Shown: positions 50,613 to 61,722, counted from the stretch's first letter. The stretch is 63,360 nt of DNA from Alloascoidea africana (GCA_030581615.1 JAKTTT010000089.1:1-63360), one strand, 5' to 3'. Notes: generated by a model not told the origin, from the sequence alone. Made by a program: numbers and translations.

Positions 50613-53105
50613 ATGGCTCCGGAGACAGCCCAGTCATATGACAATGGCCCTCTTCCCTTCGACATTCCGCTCGACTCGCCTCTTCTGCCCAAAGAGGCCA
50701 TTTCTCCCCTCGACAACTCGATTCTGCTACCACGCGAGCCGCTCGCGACTTTTGGCGGATGCTCCGTTTACCTCGTCCTCGCCGAACCCGTTCTCTTCTT
50801 CCAAGGGTTCGAAAGCAACATTGCTCCAGATGAAAAACCCCCAGCCATGCTTCGTGGAACCCTGGTGTTCCACATCTCCAAGCCCGAAAAGATTAAGCTT
50901 ATCCGACTCGTCTTCTCCGGCATTGCACGTACAGAATGGCCTGAAGGAATCCCGCCAGCGAAAAAAGAGTATTTTGAAGCATCTGTATTCCTCCACCGCC
51001 AGTGGCATTTTTTTGATGCTAATTCCACAAATGAAAAGACCTCCTCCACAGACCTCGCCAGAGGTGCTTCCTATTATAGACCTCTGGACATTGATACCAC
51101 AGAAGACAATACACTCGACAACGACGAACTCGCAGGGACATCCCTGGATCCTGAAACCGCCCGCAAGGACAAAGAAAATGCAAATAGGTCTCCAACAACC
51201 ACTGCTAAGGATCCTCCCCGTAGGAAAAACCGTCTCTCGGGGTTTTTAACCGTCGCGAGAAAAAACTCGAGAATAGGCAACACTTCTAGACCTGTTGGTA
51301 GCGGCGGCTCTGAACCCCAGACAGAAAAAGTTGATAGAATGAACAGCCAAACAAGCTTTAGATCTTCTGTTTCAAAGCATGGAGTACCCCAATCTCCATT
51401 TTCTTTCAAACCTTCGAAAAACGAGAGTGAGAATGACCTGGGGTTGGACACCTCTTCTCTAAACCAGCAAAAGGGTTATCAATTTTTTTACCCAGGTGAT
51501 TATTTTTACCACTTTGAAATGGCAATCGATTCTACAAATCCAGAGACCATCGATGCGAACTTTGGCTCCGTACACTATTTTCTAAAACTGTTTATCAAAC
51601 GACAGGGAAAGTTGAAAAGCGATTTGGAACGACAAAAAGAGATTGTTATAATTAGAACTCCTTCGGATTCTTGTGTTGAGGATAGCGAACCGGTGATCAT
51701 ATCCAAAAATTGGGAAGACAAGTTACACTACGTTGTGGCCATTGGCGGGAAATCCTTTGCGATTGGCACGTATATTCCCATGGCCATAAAGTTGACTCCA
51801 CTGGCGAAAATGAAATGTCACAAGTTGACAGTCCATATCACCGAATCCTTGGAGTACTATTGCAAAAACCAGCGAGTTCACCGCAGAGAACCTTCGGGTC
51901 GTCATTTACTAATGGTCCACAGTGCACGCCGAAATGCCTCCTTATTGGGGAATCTGGATAACCTGGACCAACTAAGCTCGGATGCTTCCGATCTCGATGG
52001 CCCCGGCGCGAAAGAGTTTGAGTTCCAAATATACCTGCCCGAGTTTGTAGGAACCCATGGGGATACCAAGATTTTGCCGAATTGCGATTCGGAAAACATA
52101 AAGGTTCATCACTGGCTCAACATTACGCTTCGCATGTCCAAACGAGAAGAATCCAATCCAAGGAGGAGAAAACAGATTGAGATTGTGGTGGATACCCCGA
52201 TAACCATTTTGTCCAAGTATAATTCTCGTGCAAATATTGGTCTTCCTGCTTATAACGACTCTATATATGAGCCAGATACGCAGCTCGCGCAATTTTCCAA
52301 GCTTGTTCACAACCAGCATTTGGAGTCCTTCCGGAACGCACATTTAGAGTCCAACGTCTACTGTCCCAAGTATCACGGCAGAGCGCCCACGCCCTCGATT
52401 CCGGCCCCCGCGTCGACCTCCAGTAAACAAAAGTCCGTTTCGTCATTGACGGGCGTGGTGGGCACGAGTTCCAGCTCGAACACGGGGGGGCCTGAACCCC
52501 CCTTTATGGTCCAACCGCTCCAAGCTCAACCCATGCCCGTAATCAGACCCATCCATTTGCTTCGCAGGCCCTCGGACGTGCCTCCAGCGTTTTCCGACCA
52601 CGATTTCCCGCCCCCTTATAGTCAAACGGACGTTCACCGGTCCTCGACCACTGTGACGACCAACACCATGAGCACGGGGATCAGCAGTAGTGGCACGAGC
52701 AGCAGTAGCAGTGAGAGTAGTAGGGATAGTGGGAGGCTCGACTTGAATTTGAATTTGAATCTGGAGATGGAGATGGATATGAATATGAATATGAATATGG
52801 AATTGGGATTGGCCCAGCGAGGATCAATTGTGGGGGAAACGACCGGCGAGTTTGCAGTTGCATACCAAGGTCAAGCCCAACAACAAGGTAAAGACTCTGA
52901 CCCTGACCAAGATGAGCATGAGCATCAGCATGAGCATGAGCATCAGCATGAGCATGAGCATCAGCATGAGCATGAAGCTGAATCTGAAGCTGGGCATGAA
53001 GGCGTGGCATCTCGCTCTGGCTTTGTCGAGTCCATTCACACGAGCGTGAGGCCCGCTGAGCCCAATCTTATCTCGGCTCATCATCATCGTCATCACCGCC
53101 TTTAA
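50613..53105 (+). CDS. Arrestin-related trafficking adaptor (ART family)
   Basis: 830 residues from ATG 50613 (MAPETAQSYDNGPLPF). The arrestin-N domain (about 45-150) contains TEWPEGIPPAKKEYFE and FLHRQWHFFD; a Ser/Lys-rich insert lies at about 155-285; the arrestin-C domain (about 290-545) contains the conserved GTYIPMAIKLTPLAKMK block. A PPPY motif near the C-terminal third (DFPPPYSQ) should bind Rsp5-type ubiquitin ligase WW domains. The sequence style is nearest the Ecm21/Csr2 and Aly adaptors. Role: marks plasma-membrane transporters for ubiquitination and endocytosis in response to nutrients. The C-terminal region has Glu-His repeats. Confidence 0.88.
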   Translation: MAPETAQSYDNGPLPFDIPLDSPLLPKEAISPLDNSILLPREPLATFGGCSVYLVLAEPVLFFQGFESNIAPDEKPPAMLRGTLVFHISKPEKIKLIRLVFSGIARTEWPEGIPPAKKEYFEASVFLHRQWHFFDANSTNEKTSSTDLARGASYYRPLDIDTTEDNTLDNDELAGTSLDPETARKDKENANRSPTTTAKDPPRRKNRLSGFLTVARKNSRIGNTSRPVGSGGSEPQTEKVDRMNSQTSFRSSVSKHGVPQSPFSFKPSKNESENDLGLDTSSLNQQKGYQFFYPGDYFYHFEMAIDSTNPETIDANFGSVHYFLKLFIKRQGKLKSDLERQKEIVIIRTPSDSCVEDSEPVIISKNWEDKLHYVVAIGGKSFAIGTYIPMAIKLTPLAKMKCHKLTVHITESLEYYCKNQRVHRREPSGRHLLMVHSARRNASLLGNLDNLDQLSSDASDLDGPGAKEFEFQIYLPEFVGTHGDTKILPNCDSENIKVHHWLNITLRMSKREESNPRRRKQIEIVVDTPITILSKYNSRANIGLPAYNDSIYEPDTQLAQFSKLVHNQHLESFRNAHLESNVYCPKYHGRAPTPSIPAPASTSSKQKSVSSLTGVVGTSSSSNTGGPEPPFMVQPLQAQPMPVIRPIHLLRRPSDVPPAFSDHDFPPPYSQTDVHRSSTTVTTNTMSTGISSSGTSSSSSESSRDSGRLDLNLNLNLEMEMDMNMNMNMELGLAQRGSIVGETTGEFAVAYQGQAQQQGKDSDPDQDEHEHQHEHEHQHEHEHQHEHEAESEAGHEGVASRSGFVESIHTSVRPAEPNLISAHHHRHHRL
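52909..52980 (+). repeat. GAGCAT/CAGCAT repeat coding Glu-His/Gln-His
   Basis: Hexanucleotide repeat in the C-terminal part of the arrestin gene coding EHQHEHEHQH-type sequence, a possible metal-binding or disordered tail. Confidence 0.85.
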
Positions 53106-53311
53106 CGATTCCTAATTAGGTGAATAATGAATAATTTATTAGTTTACTACGACTGGTATAATCTCTTATGAAGCGCACATGTATGTCTCTATTTTTTTTG
53201 TCTTTTTGCCTTTTTTGTTTTTCTGTTTTTCTGTTTTACTCATTGAATCGGTCAATTTCATTTTCAAATACGTTTTGGCGTGTGTACAAACAATGGGCAG
53301 CCTCAATGCCC

Positions 53312-53379
53312 GGTCCCTGTTGGCAGTCCCTGTTGGCAGTCCCTGCCTGAGAGTCCCTGGTAGTCCCTGTTGGACCCTG
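53312..53379 (+). repeat. AGTCCCT(GTTGGC) short direct repeats
   Basis: GTCCCT occurs five times within 60 bp, three of them as GTCCCTGTTGG, with roughly 13-nt spacing. Non-coding. Confidence 0.75.
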
Positions 53380-53816
53380 TGGCGGGACCCTCGCTAACGT
53401 AGTGTCCTCGGATCAATCCACGCTAAACACCCACGCCGGCAGCAGCACGGGCGTCCCGAAGCCAAGCAAACCTCTGCTGCCATGTCTTTCTATTCTCGAA
53501 GGGCACCACCATTCGATGGCACCCTCCTATCGGACCCATCCCGCATGGATACCTGTCCTATTGTTCCCTGTCCCAGTCGCCCTCGCACTTTATATTGGCT
53601 GCCGGGATATGCTTATCTGGGGCTGCCCAGCCCACGTTTCTCTTGGCAAGTGCGATAAACAGGCAAAGATGCCGCACCTTGGCTTTCCAGATGTTTAATT
53701 TGTTTTCGCAGCCCATATAGACTTGCTTAGCAGGGCTCGGCGGCATTTCGTAACCCTTCATACTCCCAAGGGTATTTACCCACGTGTGGAGAAGATCCTT
53801 TTCCAGAAACTATGCC

Positions 53817-53999
53817 ATGCCTCGGAGGGTTTTGAGCCTCGCCGTTACTCGTGCTGCTCGTGCTACTCGTGCTACTCGTGTTGCTCCCTATGCTGCTTCC
53901 CGAGATTTCCAAGACATTTATGAATCTCTTGTCCACGAGGATAAACAAACTGTTTTCATTCGAGAATCTCCTCTCCGGATTCCTCCCCAATTGTTCTAG
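53817..53999 (+). CDS. Candidate small mitochondrial protein
   Basis: 60 residues from ATG 53817. The first 27 residues (MPRRVLSLAVTRAARATRAT...) are arginine-rich and lack acidic residues, as in mitochondrial presequences. The rest is a mixed hydrophilic segment (DFQDIYESLVHEDKQTVFI). No family is recognised. The frame is open upstream to 53784 without an ATG. Confidence 0.4.
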   Translation: MPRRVLSLAVTRAARATRATRVAPYAASRDFQDIYESLVHEDKQTVFIRESPLRIPPQLF

Positions 54000-54132
54000 G
54001 ATATATACCCATATATAATATGTGGATTCCGTCTCTTCTTTTTTGGCTAGGCATTCCACACTTTAATACCACTTTACTTTTCCATCTCCCTCCCCCTATC
54101 TCCTACTTCTTCTCTTGTCTAGTGGAGAAAAA

Positions 54133-55662
54133 ATGTTCTTTTCAAAACCATTTGGAATTCCCACGGTTTTCACCGCGGTTACTGCACTTGTCTACTCTTT
54201 TTTGCTAATCTCGAGTACAGGCGCTTTACCTCTCCCACCGGATTCCAAAACGAAAAAAAATGTAATCTTTATGATTGGTGATGGTTTAGGTCCAGCGGCT
54301 GTGAATTTGGCAAGAACATATCGACAGGTTGCGGAGAATTTGACCGTTGATGATTTATTGGCATTCGAGCCTTACCTTATCGGCTCCCATAGAACCAGAT
54401 CCACAAGTAACCTCATCACGGATTCCGCTGCAGGTGGAACTGCTCTGGCGGTTGGGAAAAAAACTTATAATGGTGGTATTAGTGTGGATCCCGTAACTGG
54501 AGAACCATTGGGTAGTGTTATGGAAGGTGCTAAACTCGCAGGTTACAAAACAGGATTGATCTCAACCACTTTCCTCAGTGATGCTACACCTGCTGTTTTC
54601 GCATCCCATGCCAAGACCAGAAAATCATTGGATCTGATTGTGTTACAAGAATTGGGCTTTGAACATCCCTTGGGACCCGTTGTGGACCTAATGATTGGAG
54701 GTGGAAGAGCCTATTTCTACAACGAGAGTGATACCAAATACGGAACCGCTGGTCTTAGAAAACTAGATGACCGTAACGTTATCGACGATGCAATTGGCGA
54801 AGGTTGGAACTATGTCGGTGACAGAGCTTCATTTGACGGACTTTCAAACGGTGAAAACGTTGAATTGCCATTGTTGGCACTGTTGGCAGATGTTAACATG
54901 GCCTACGATATTGACAGAGATCCAGCAGTGGAACCCTCACTTGCAGAAATGACCAGAACCGCTTTGACTGCTCTTGACAAGGCCACCAAGGATTCGGATC
55001 AAGGGTTTTTCATCATGATTGAAGGTGCCAGAATCGACCACGCCGCCCATGCTGATGATCCAGCTGGCGTTGTTGGTGATACTTTGGCTTACAGTGAAGC
55101 ATTCCAAGTTGCACTTGAGTTTGCGCAAAACGCAGATACGGAAACCTTGTTGTTGAGTTCTGCAGATCACGAAACCGGTGGTATTTCCGTTGCACGTAGT
55201 ATTGACGGACAAGAGGACTATGTTTGGTTCCCCGATGATCTTCTTGAGGTTCAGCATTCTACCACGTTTATGGCCGGTGAATTGGAGAAAAACCAGGATA
55301 AGAGTCAAGAAGAACTTGATGAATACATCAAGTCGTACATTTTCTCCCAATTGGCAATTACAAATTATACAGATGAGAACATTGCAGAGCTTTCCGCATT
55401 GGCGAATGAAACCTCCAAGAGCACATTGTATTTGTCAAACCTGATCTCAATTGAGTCCCGTACCGCCTGGGGATCAGTTGCACATACCGCAGTTGATGTT
55501 GGTCTTTATGCTTTTTCAAATAAGCAAAGTGCTTTATACGAGGCTGTGGCTGGTATTGGAGGCACCGTTGAAAACACCGAGGTTGCCGATTTCCTTGCGA
55601 AATACGTTGGTGTTAATTTACAAGACGTTACATCCAAAATTGCAGATGTTAAAGTGCAGTAG
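54133..55662 (+). CDS. PHO8: Alkaline phosphatase, Pho8-like
   Basis: 509 residues from ATG 54133. Metal and active-site motifs are present: NVIFMIGDGLGPA (Asp50), the nucleophile Ser98 in ITDSAAGGTA, IDHAAHADDP, and SADHETGG. An N-terminal hydrophobic segment (FTAVTALVYSFLLISS, about 13-28) is followed at once by a short linker, so it could be either a signal anchor or a cleaved signal peptide. Pho8 of S. cerevisiae has a longer cytosolic tail with sorting signals ahead of its membrane anchor; here only about 12 residues precede it, so vacuolar sorting may differ or the enzyme may be secreted. It hydrolyses phosphate monoesters. Confidence 0.92.
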   Translation: MFFSKPFGIPTVFTAVTALVYSFLLISSTGALPLPPDSKTKKNVIFMIGDGLGPAAVNLARTYRQVAENLTVDDLLAFEPYLIGSHRTRSTSNLITDSAAGGTALAVGKKTYNGGISVDPVTGEPLGSVMEGAKLAGYKTGLISTTFLSDATPAVFASHAKTRKSLDLIVLQELGFEHPLGPVVDLMIGGGRAYFYNESDTKYGTAGLRKLDDRNVIDDAIGEGWNYVGDRASFDGLSNGENVELPLLALLADVNMAYDIDRDPAVEPSLAEMTRTALTALDKATKDSDQGFFIMIEGARIDHAAHADDPAGVVGDTLAYSEAFQVALEFAQNADTETLLLSSADHETGGISVARSIDGQEDYVWFPDDLLEVQHSTTFMAGELEKNQDKSQEELDEYIKSYIFSQLAITNYTDENIAELSALANETSKSTLYLSNLISIESRTAWGSVAHTAVDVGLYAFSNKQSALYEAVAGIGGTVENTEVADFLAKYVGVNLQDVTSKIADVKVQ

Positions 55663-56207
55663 ATAGTTTCTTGTTTTGTTCGTCGTTTCTTCACTGTTTA
55701 ATCACTTTTTTCGTTAATTTTTTTTTTTTTTCTTTTTTTTGGATTCAAGAGAGAAGAGGTTTGATGACGCGGGGTTCTTTTTTTCCGTGTAATCTCTAAT
55801 CTTTTAATGACTTTTAAAAAACCAAAAAACCAAAATAGTTTAAAAAACTTCTTTTTATATTATTGGTGCGAGAATTCGCAAGTCGGTAATTGGTAATTGG
55901 TAATTGGTAGAGTACGGTGATTCTGGGATAGAATCAGGCCATTCTGCGCGAATTGAACCGTTTCTCAATCCCGCTGGAGTGTATAGATGTTGTTAGTTTA
56001 TTACTACTGGTGGTGTTTTCTTATCGCTCCGTTGTTGGCGGGATCGCAGATACCCAAAACGGCAACCGTTGGCTCGGCATTTCCCGGGCGCGTTGTTGTC
56101 ACTTTTTTGTCCCAGTTTGTTGTATATAAAACGAAGTAAATCGTTTTGTCCATCTTCTCATATCATCCCTCATCCATCAACAATAACATTTTAAACAATA
56201 AACAAAC
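55663..56207. promoter_or_regulatory. Promoter of the uricase gene
   Basis: T/A runs, three GGTAATT repeats near 55886-55907, a CTTATC (GATA-type) site near 56020, a CGGCAACCG near 56061 and a TATATAAA box at 56123-56130, 78 bp from the ATG. GATA sites fit nitrogen control of purine breakdown; this is inference. Confidence 0.5.
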
Positions 56208-57137
56208 ATGTCTGATTCATACTTGGTCACATCCAAATACGGCAAGGACAATGTCCGATTGCTCAAGGTTAAGAAAGATAAGCAAAATCCACAGAAGCAA
56301 GAGGTTATGGAACTCACTGTGAAATGTCTATTGGAAGGTGAAGTTGATGAATCCTACACGAAAGCGGATAACTCACCAATTGTGCCCACAGATACAGTTA
56401 AAAACACGGTTTTCATCTTGGCGAAACAGACAGATACATGGCCTATTGAACGGTTTGCAGCAACATTGGCAAACCATTTTGTTACGAAATATGGACATAT
56501 CAAGGGGGTATTTGTGGACATTATTCAACATCGTTGGACCCGTTATAATGTTAATGGGAAGCCTCATGATCATTCTTTTATCAAGGATGGCGAGGAAACG
56601 AGGCGGACCTCACTACATTACAATCCCACAGAAGGTTTGTTTGAGTTTGAGAGTGGACTCAAAGATCTGACCGTGCTAAAGTCCACGGGATCCATGTTTT
56701 ATGGGTATAACGTGTGTGAATATACGACTCTTCAACCGACAACGGACCGGATTTTGTCGACGGATGTGGACGCTTCTTGGAAATGGTCATCAACGAAACT
56801 CGCAACGATCCAAGATGTTTACAAAGCCGCTGATTCGGGAATCTTTGATGCGACTTTTGATAAGGCCCGCAACATTACATTGGAACTGTTTGCACTTGAA
56901 AACTCGGCAAGTGTCCAGGCTACAATGTACAATATGGCCAGTAAGATTTTACAAGAGGCCGAATTGGTGGGGACTGTAACCTACACACTGCCCAATAAAC
57001 ATTATGTGAATATTGATCTGTCCTGGCACAAGGGGTTGAAGAACACTGGCGCGGATACGGAAGTGCTACTGCCCCTGGCCAACCCCAATGGGCTTATCAA
57101 GTGCACAGTCGGCCGCTCCAACAGGGCAAAATTGTAA
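56208..57137 (+). CDS. Uricase (urate oxidase), peroxisomal
   Basis: 309 residues, the full family length. The N-terminal SKYGKDNVRLLKVKK motif, the HxxxxYNVNGKPHDHSF segment and the duplicated tunnelling-fold arrangement are typical. It ends in SNRAKL, a peroxisomal PTS1 (AKL). It oxidises urate to 5-hydroxyisourate with oxygen, making hydrogen peroxide in the peroxisome. S. cerevisiae lacks this gene; many other yeasts use it to grow on purines as nitrogen source. Confidence 0.96.
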   Translation: MSDSYLVTSKYGKDNVRLLKVKKDKQNPQKQEVMELTVKCLLEGEVDESYTKADNSPIVPTDTVKNTVFILAKQTDTWPIERFAATLANHFVTKYGHIKGVFVDIIQHRWTRYNVNGKPHDHSFIKDGEETRRTSLHYNPTEGLFEFESGLKDLTVLKSTGSMFYGYNVCEYTTLQPTTDRILSTDVDASWKWSSTKLATIQDVYKAADSGIFDATFDKARNITLELFALENSASVQATMYNMASKILQEAELVGTVTYTLPNKHYVNIDLSWHKGLKNTGADTEVLLPLANPNGLIKCTVGRSNRAKL

Positions 57138-57358
57138 TTTTCAGCATAGTTTTATAGCAAGCAAAAGTAAATTTAGCTTCCTCTTAGTCTATACTTTTTA
57201 GATAAACGGTCTCTCTCTGTAGCTAATCACGTGCATGCGTAGTGCAACACCCCCCACTACGGAGGGAGGACCGCACCCCCCTTTTTCTGCCTCAGTTGGG
57301 TGACGGCGCCAAACAACAAAAAAGAAACAGACGGGAGCTATAGATATTCCAGCTGGGC

Positions 57359-57373
57359 ATGGCGGTGCGGGAT

Positions 57374-57419
<46 letters not shown>

Positions 57420-59029
57420 AGCAACAGCCACAACAGGGCTGGGGGGACCAGGTCCAGGTCCAAGTGCAAGTGCCATCTGGGGCGACCTCGGTGGGAGGAG
57501 CGGGCGCGAGCCGAAGCTACACCGATGAAGATCTTCAGGACGCGATTAACGACGTGCTACTGTACGACCAGCCCACGAAGCGGGCCGCGCGGTTGCACAA
57601 CATCCCAATCTCGACACTGCGAGGACGGCTCAAGCGGCGCAAAGAGTATCTTCGACTGCCCGGGGACGGCGCTGAGCACGATAACGATAACGAGCACGAG
57701 CACGAGCACGAGCACCCGGTTGGAGTAGGGGTCGGGCCCAACGAAGGGGCCAGCAGAGTGCCCACGGCCGCCACCGCCAGGGGACGCCGCGGTGCTGGTG
57801 CCGGTGCCGGGGGTGTTGCCGGGGGTGGTGGGCCTCCTCCACGGGGGGCGGGCGCAGCCCCCCGTGGCTACGTGGGAATGGGAGTCGGGGTCGTGGGGAT
57901 GGGCCTGGGGCTGGGGGTCGGTGCCGGGGGCTCTGGACCCAGCTCCGGACCCAGCTCTGGCACGGGCTCCGGCACGGGCTCTGGACCCTCTGGACCCTCT
58001 GGATCCTCTGGGCCCTCTGGGCCCTCTGGACCTGGCAGCGAGGCCACGGCGGGCGGCGTGGGAAACAAGCGGCGGTACGGAGAGAGTGCGCTGGAGGACG
58101 CGATCCGCGACGTGACGATATACAAGAGACCGCCCAGCGTGGCTGCCCGCGAGCACAATATCCCCACGTCCACGCTCAGATCGCGACTGCGCAGGAGCTA
58201 CGACTTTGTGAGTAGCACGCAGCAGCAGCTGTTGACCGACGAGGAAGAGTCCCATCTGCTGCGCCGGATCCTGGCCCTGTGTGAAATGAACGAGTGTCCT
58301 TCGAAGCAAACCGTGGAAAAACTCGCGGCGGAATTGCTCCAGAGACGGTACCTTACGCTACAGGACACCGGCGCCAATATCACAACCCCAATGGAAGAAT
58401 ACTGTAAAGTGGGCAAAACTTGGGTCTACGCTTTTCTGAAACGCCATCGTCGTATCACTTATAGAGGTCTGTCGCTCAAAGAATACATGAGTAAACATGC
58501 TGTGAAGCGTCAAACCTCCCAGCCCGTCTCGAATACTCAGACCCAGCGGCTACAGCACCAACATCAGCACCAACAGTCACAGCAACAGGTACAACCTCAA
58601 TCAGATCGCCGCCAGCATCTGCCGCTCGACGTCGTTTCGGGTCCCGTGCCCGTGCCAGATCCCAGAAATGGTTACGATATCAGCCCCGAGCAGATGATCA
58701 TAGACCGACTGGGCCCGCTGAACACTTCCGCTGATCCAGGAGGCCCCTCCGCAGGCTCCAACGGCAACGCCAATCCCAATTCCAGTGGGACCAACGATTC
58801 GAGAACCCACCCCACTAACAATCCAAATCCAAATCCAAATCAACAGGATTCACTAATAAGAGTCGCAGGTCAACCCTCAGATCTGTTGGCCTCTCCACAA
58901 GATGAAAGTCCCGATCCCGAACTGATCAAAAAACAAATCATCGAATTGATGGATCTGAGAAGTAAGATAGATGAAGAGCTGAAACGGCTCACCACCCTTG
59001 CCTTTGACAAGTTTACCAACGTCCGATAG
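57359..59029 (+). CDS. Double pipsqueak HTH plus CENP-B/Tc5 HTH DNA-binding protein
   Basis: 556 residues. A polyglutamine run of about 20 opens the protein. Two similar psq-type helix-turn-helix units follow, at about 53-96 (DLQDAINDVLLYDQPTKRAA) and 240-282 (ALEDAIRDVTIYKRPPSVAA), separated by a Gly/Ser/Pro-rich spacer. A CENP-B/Tc5-type HTH at about 290-370 (LLTDEEESHLLRRIL...VGKTWVYAFLKRH) comes next, then a Gln/Asn/Pro-rich tail with a C-terminal helix. This is the DNA-binding half of a pogo/Fot1 transposase without a DDE domain, so a domesticated host regulator or a centromere/heterochromatin-type factor is likely. It sits between uricase and the CreC-like gene, same strand. Confidence 0.8.
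57374..57433 (+). repeat. CAG/CAA repeat coding polyglutamine
   Basis: About twenty glutamine codons, mostly CAG then mixed with CAA, near the N terminus of the psq/CENP-B protein. Confidence 0.9.
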
Positions 59030-59163
59030 CTCATGAATTGTATAGTATAGATTCGCAGATTAGGCACGAAAACCCACCCCACTACACCCATACATCCATC
59101 CATCCTTGTGTTGGGTGCTTTCTCCTACTCCTCCATCACCACGGCCTCCTTCAACAAACCACA

Positions 59164-59461
59164 ATGTTCCTCTCTCCGCTGCCGAGCAAATATCCCCATA
59201 TATACAACAGCAACAGTCCCTACAGTGCGAATCTGACGCTGGCCCCGAGAGACATCGAACCAAATTTGATTTTGTCTCGGGATGAGGCGATCCAGAGGAT
59301 TGGGAATCCTCCAAAATCCTCCATGCTTTCGCCTGGTGGGTTTGAGCCTGCTCCTATGGCTTTGTATTCACAAGGATCTCAACAACAACAATCACAGCAG
59401 CAATCACAGCAATCGCAACAGTCACAGCAGCAGTCTCAAATACCGCAACAGCAGCAACAGC

Positions 59462-59496
<35 letters not shown>

Positions 59497-61722
59497 CCGT
59501 TACAACAACAGGGAGGACAGGCACCTACACCGGCAACTATGGGTGCTTACAATATTGGCACAGGGGTCAATACGATGAACTCGACCAAATGGAACTATGT
59601 ATATCCAATCGATGTGGAACCATTTACTGACGCAGAGGGATGTTACAACGTTAAATACGTGACTTGTCTGGGTCCTCCTCCTCCAACTCCGCTGGAACAG
59701 ACTTTGGCCTCGATGAACAACCCTTTGGCCCCGCATCTACTCAAATTTAACCATCTAATTAGAGGATGTACCGCAAGTTGCATTACACGAACCCAGATAT
59801 TGCAACTGAGTACACATGGTATGGCAAGTAACGTGTATCGAAGAGGATCTTTGGCCCAGAGCGTGGGTTCTGAACTTGATGATACGAGTTCGAATCCAGA
59901 GACTGATGGAGATGCAAATAGTGTGATACTGTCCTCTACTCCGAATTCTACCAGTGCTTCGGTTCAAGGAACTTTAGCAGTTGCAGCTGCAACTGCACCT
60001 GTAACTGCGAATGCTCCAGGTGGTGGTGGTGGTTGGCATCTCGGTAAGAAAAAACCACAAAAATTGGGGATTAAAAAAATGAGTATGGGTATGAATATCG
60101 GACGTGGGAATAACAATGGCAAGACGAAGCCACGGACAAGTTTATTAAAGACTTCCAGTACATTTGTACTTAAAGTGATGACTATGGATGGATTTTCCAA
60201 AAAATTGAATGAAAAGATAACCAAGAATTTGAATGATGACGTTGGGTTTGTATTTGCAAGTGTAGGAAGAATTCTAAATTGGATCGATCTGTCAAGTGCA
60301 AATTCAAGTCCGAGTAACGGTAATGGGAATAACAATGGTAATAGTAATAATGGAAGCAGCAATGGTAATAGTAATGGCACCACCACCTCCTCCACTGCGG
60401 TGATAACGAAAGATGAATACTCGATTCTTCGGATTTTATTTTCGAGATCTGTTGTAACATCGCATGATATTCAAGTAACCATGAATGGACCAGATGATTA
60501 TTCAGTTGAGTTGATTATGGGTTTTGCCACAGGTGATATTCTCTGGTATGATATTTCAAGTGTGAAATATTCCCGAATAAACAAAAATGGAGTTTTGAAT
60601 AAAAACTGTTTATTGGATCTAAAATGGATCCCACGGACTTTGAGCGGAATCACAAGTAATGATAATTTAATGATGGGATTGTTTTCAGATGGAACAGTTC
60701 TTATCTTTGACAAGTCAAAAGTAAGTAATGAAGATGAGGCGAATTATTTGGTACCCCGACGTTTTGCAAATGTTGTGGATGATACAAATTCGGATACAGC
60801 AGCTCCTTGGCACTCTGAAGTTGAACCAAAAAGAAAGCTCAAATATATGAAAATTGTAAAGTCAATGTATGAAACCTATACAATTAATGGTAAAGTACAA
60901 AATGTGAATCCAGTGGCTTATTACAAAATTTCAAATTCACCTCTTACCTCAGTCAGCTTTTCACCAAATGGTCAATATGCAGCGATAACTGGAGATGATG
61001 GCTATTTAAGAATATTGGATATTGAAAAAGAGTTGATTACAGACATTTTCCCCTCGTTTTTCGGAGGATTGTTGTGTTCATGTTGGACCCCCGATGGAGA
61101 ATACATTGTTGTTGGTGGACAGGACGATCTGGTTGCAATCTACTCTTTTAGTAAAAAAAAATTGATTGCAAATTGTCAAGGACATCATAGCTTTGTACGA
61201 GATGTCAAGGTCGACATCAAGAGATGTGTTCCGAATACGGATCCCTCAACAACTTCAGCAACAACGGGGGGAGATGCATATGAATCGTACCGGCTGGGCA
61301 GCTGTGGAGACGACGGACGCCTGCTGCTTTGGGACTTTGCACCCAAGACACTAAACCGGCCCAAGGACAAGCTCAAGACGATGAGCGTGGCCGGCGGCGG
61401 CGACACGGATGTTTTGTCGATATACAGCGGGTACCGAGGAGCCACGAACCTGACTGTGACAGCGGACAACAGCACCAGCGGAACCGGCGCACCAGGAGCA
61501 CCAGGAGCACCATCAGCAGCAGCAGCAGCAGCAGGAAGCGAGGGCTCGGGAACAGCAGAGGTTCTTCATCCGTTTGTGGGACGAAGCGAAACACCTTTCT
61601 TGCAACCCATCATGAGCAAAAAAGTCAGCAATGGGCCGCTCGGACAGGTCATCTTCAGCGACAAGATGGTGAGCGTGGTGGGCTCCAAGGGCAAGATTGT
61701 GAGCTGGAGCAGGCCCCACTAG
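59164..61722 (+). CDS. CreC/WDR20-like WD40 protein
   Basis: 852 residues from ATG 59164. The N terminus has a glutamine-rich tract, then family-specific segments (KVMTMDGFSKKLNEKI, VELIMGFATGDILWYD). WD40 repeats span about 500-740: SPLTSVSFSPNGQYAAITGDDGYLRILD, CSCWTPDGEYIVVGGQDDLVAIYSF, GHHSFVRDVKVD and CGDDGRLLLWDF. The C terminus repeats a SFxVGSKGKIVSW-type blade. This is the CreC family, known in Aspergillus as the WD40 partner stabilising the CreB deubiquitinase in carbon catabolite control, and as WDR20 in animals. Saccharomyces relatives include DGR2. Confidence 0.85.
59386..59515 (+). repeat. CAA/CAG-rich tract coding glutamine repeats
   Basis: Gln-Ser then nearly pure glutamine codons (59449-59497) in the N-terminal part of the CreC-like protein. 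Confidence 0.9.

Larger units (their letters stand above)
53106..54132. other. Intergenic, arrestin gene to alkaline phosphatase
   Basis: 1.0 kb. It holds a T-rich 3' region, a short AGTCCCT direct-repeat block (53312-53379) and one candidate small ORF (53817-53999). Nothing else is recognised. Confidence 0.4.
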
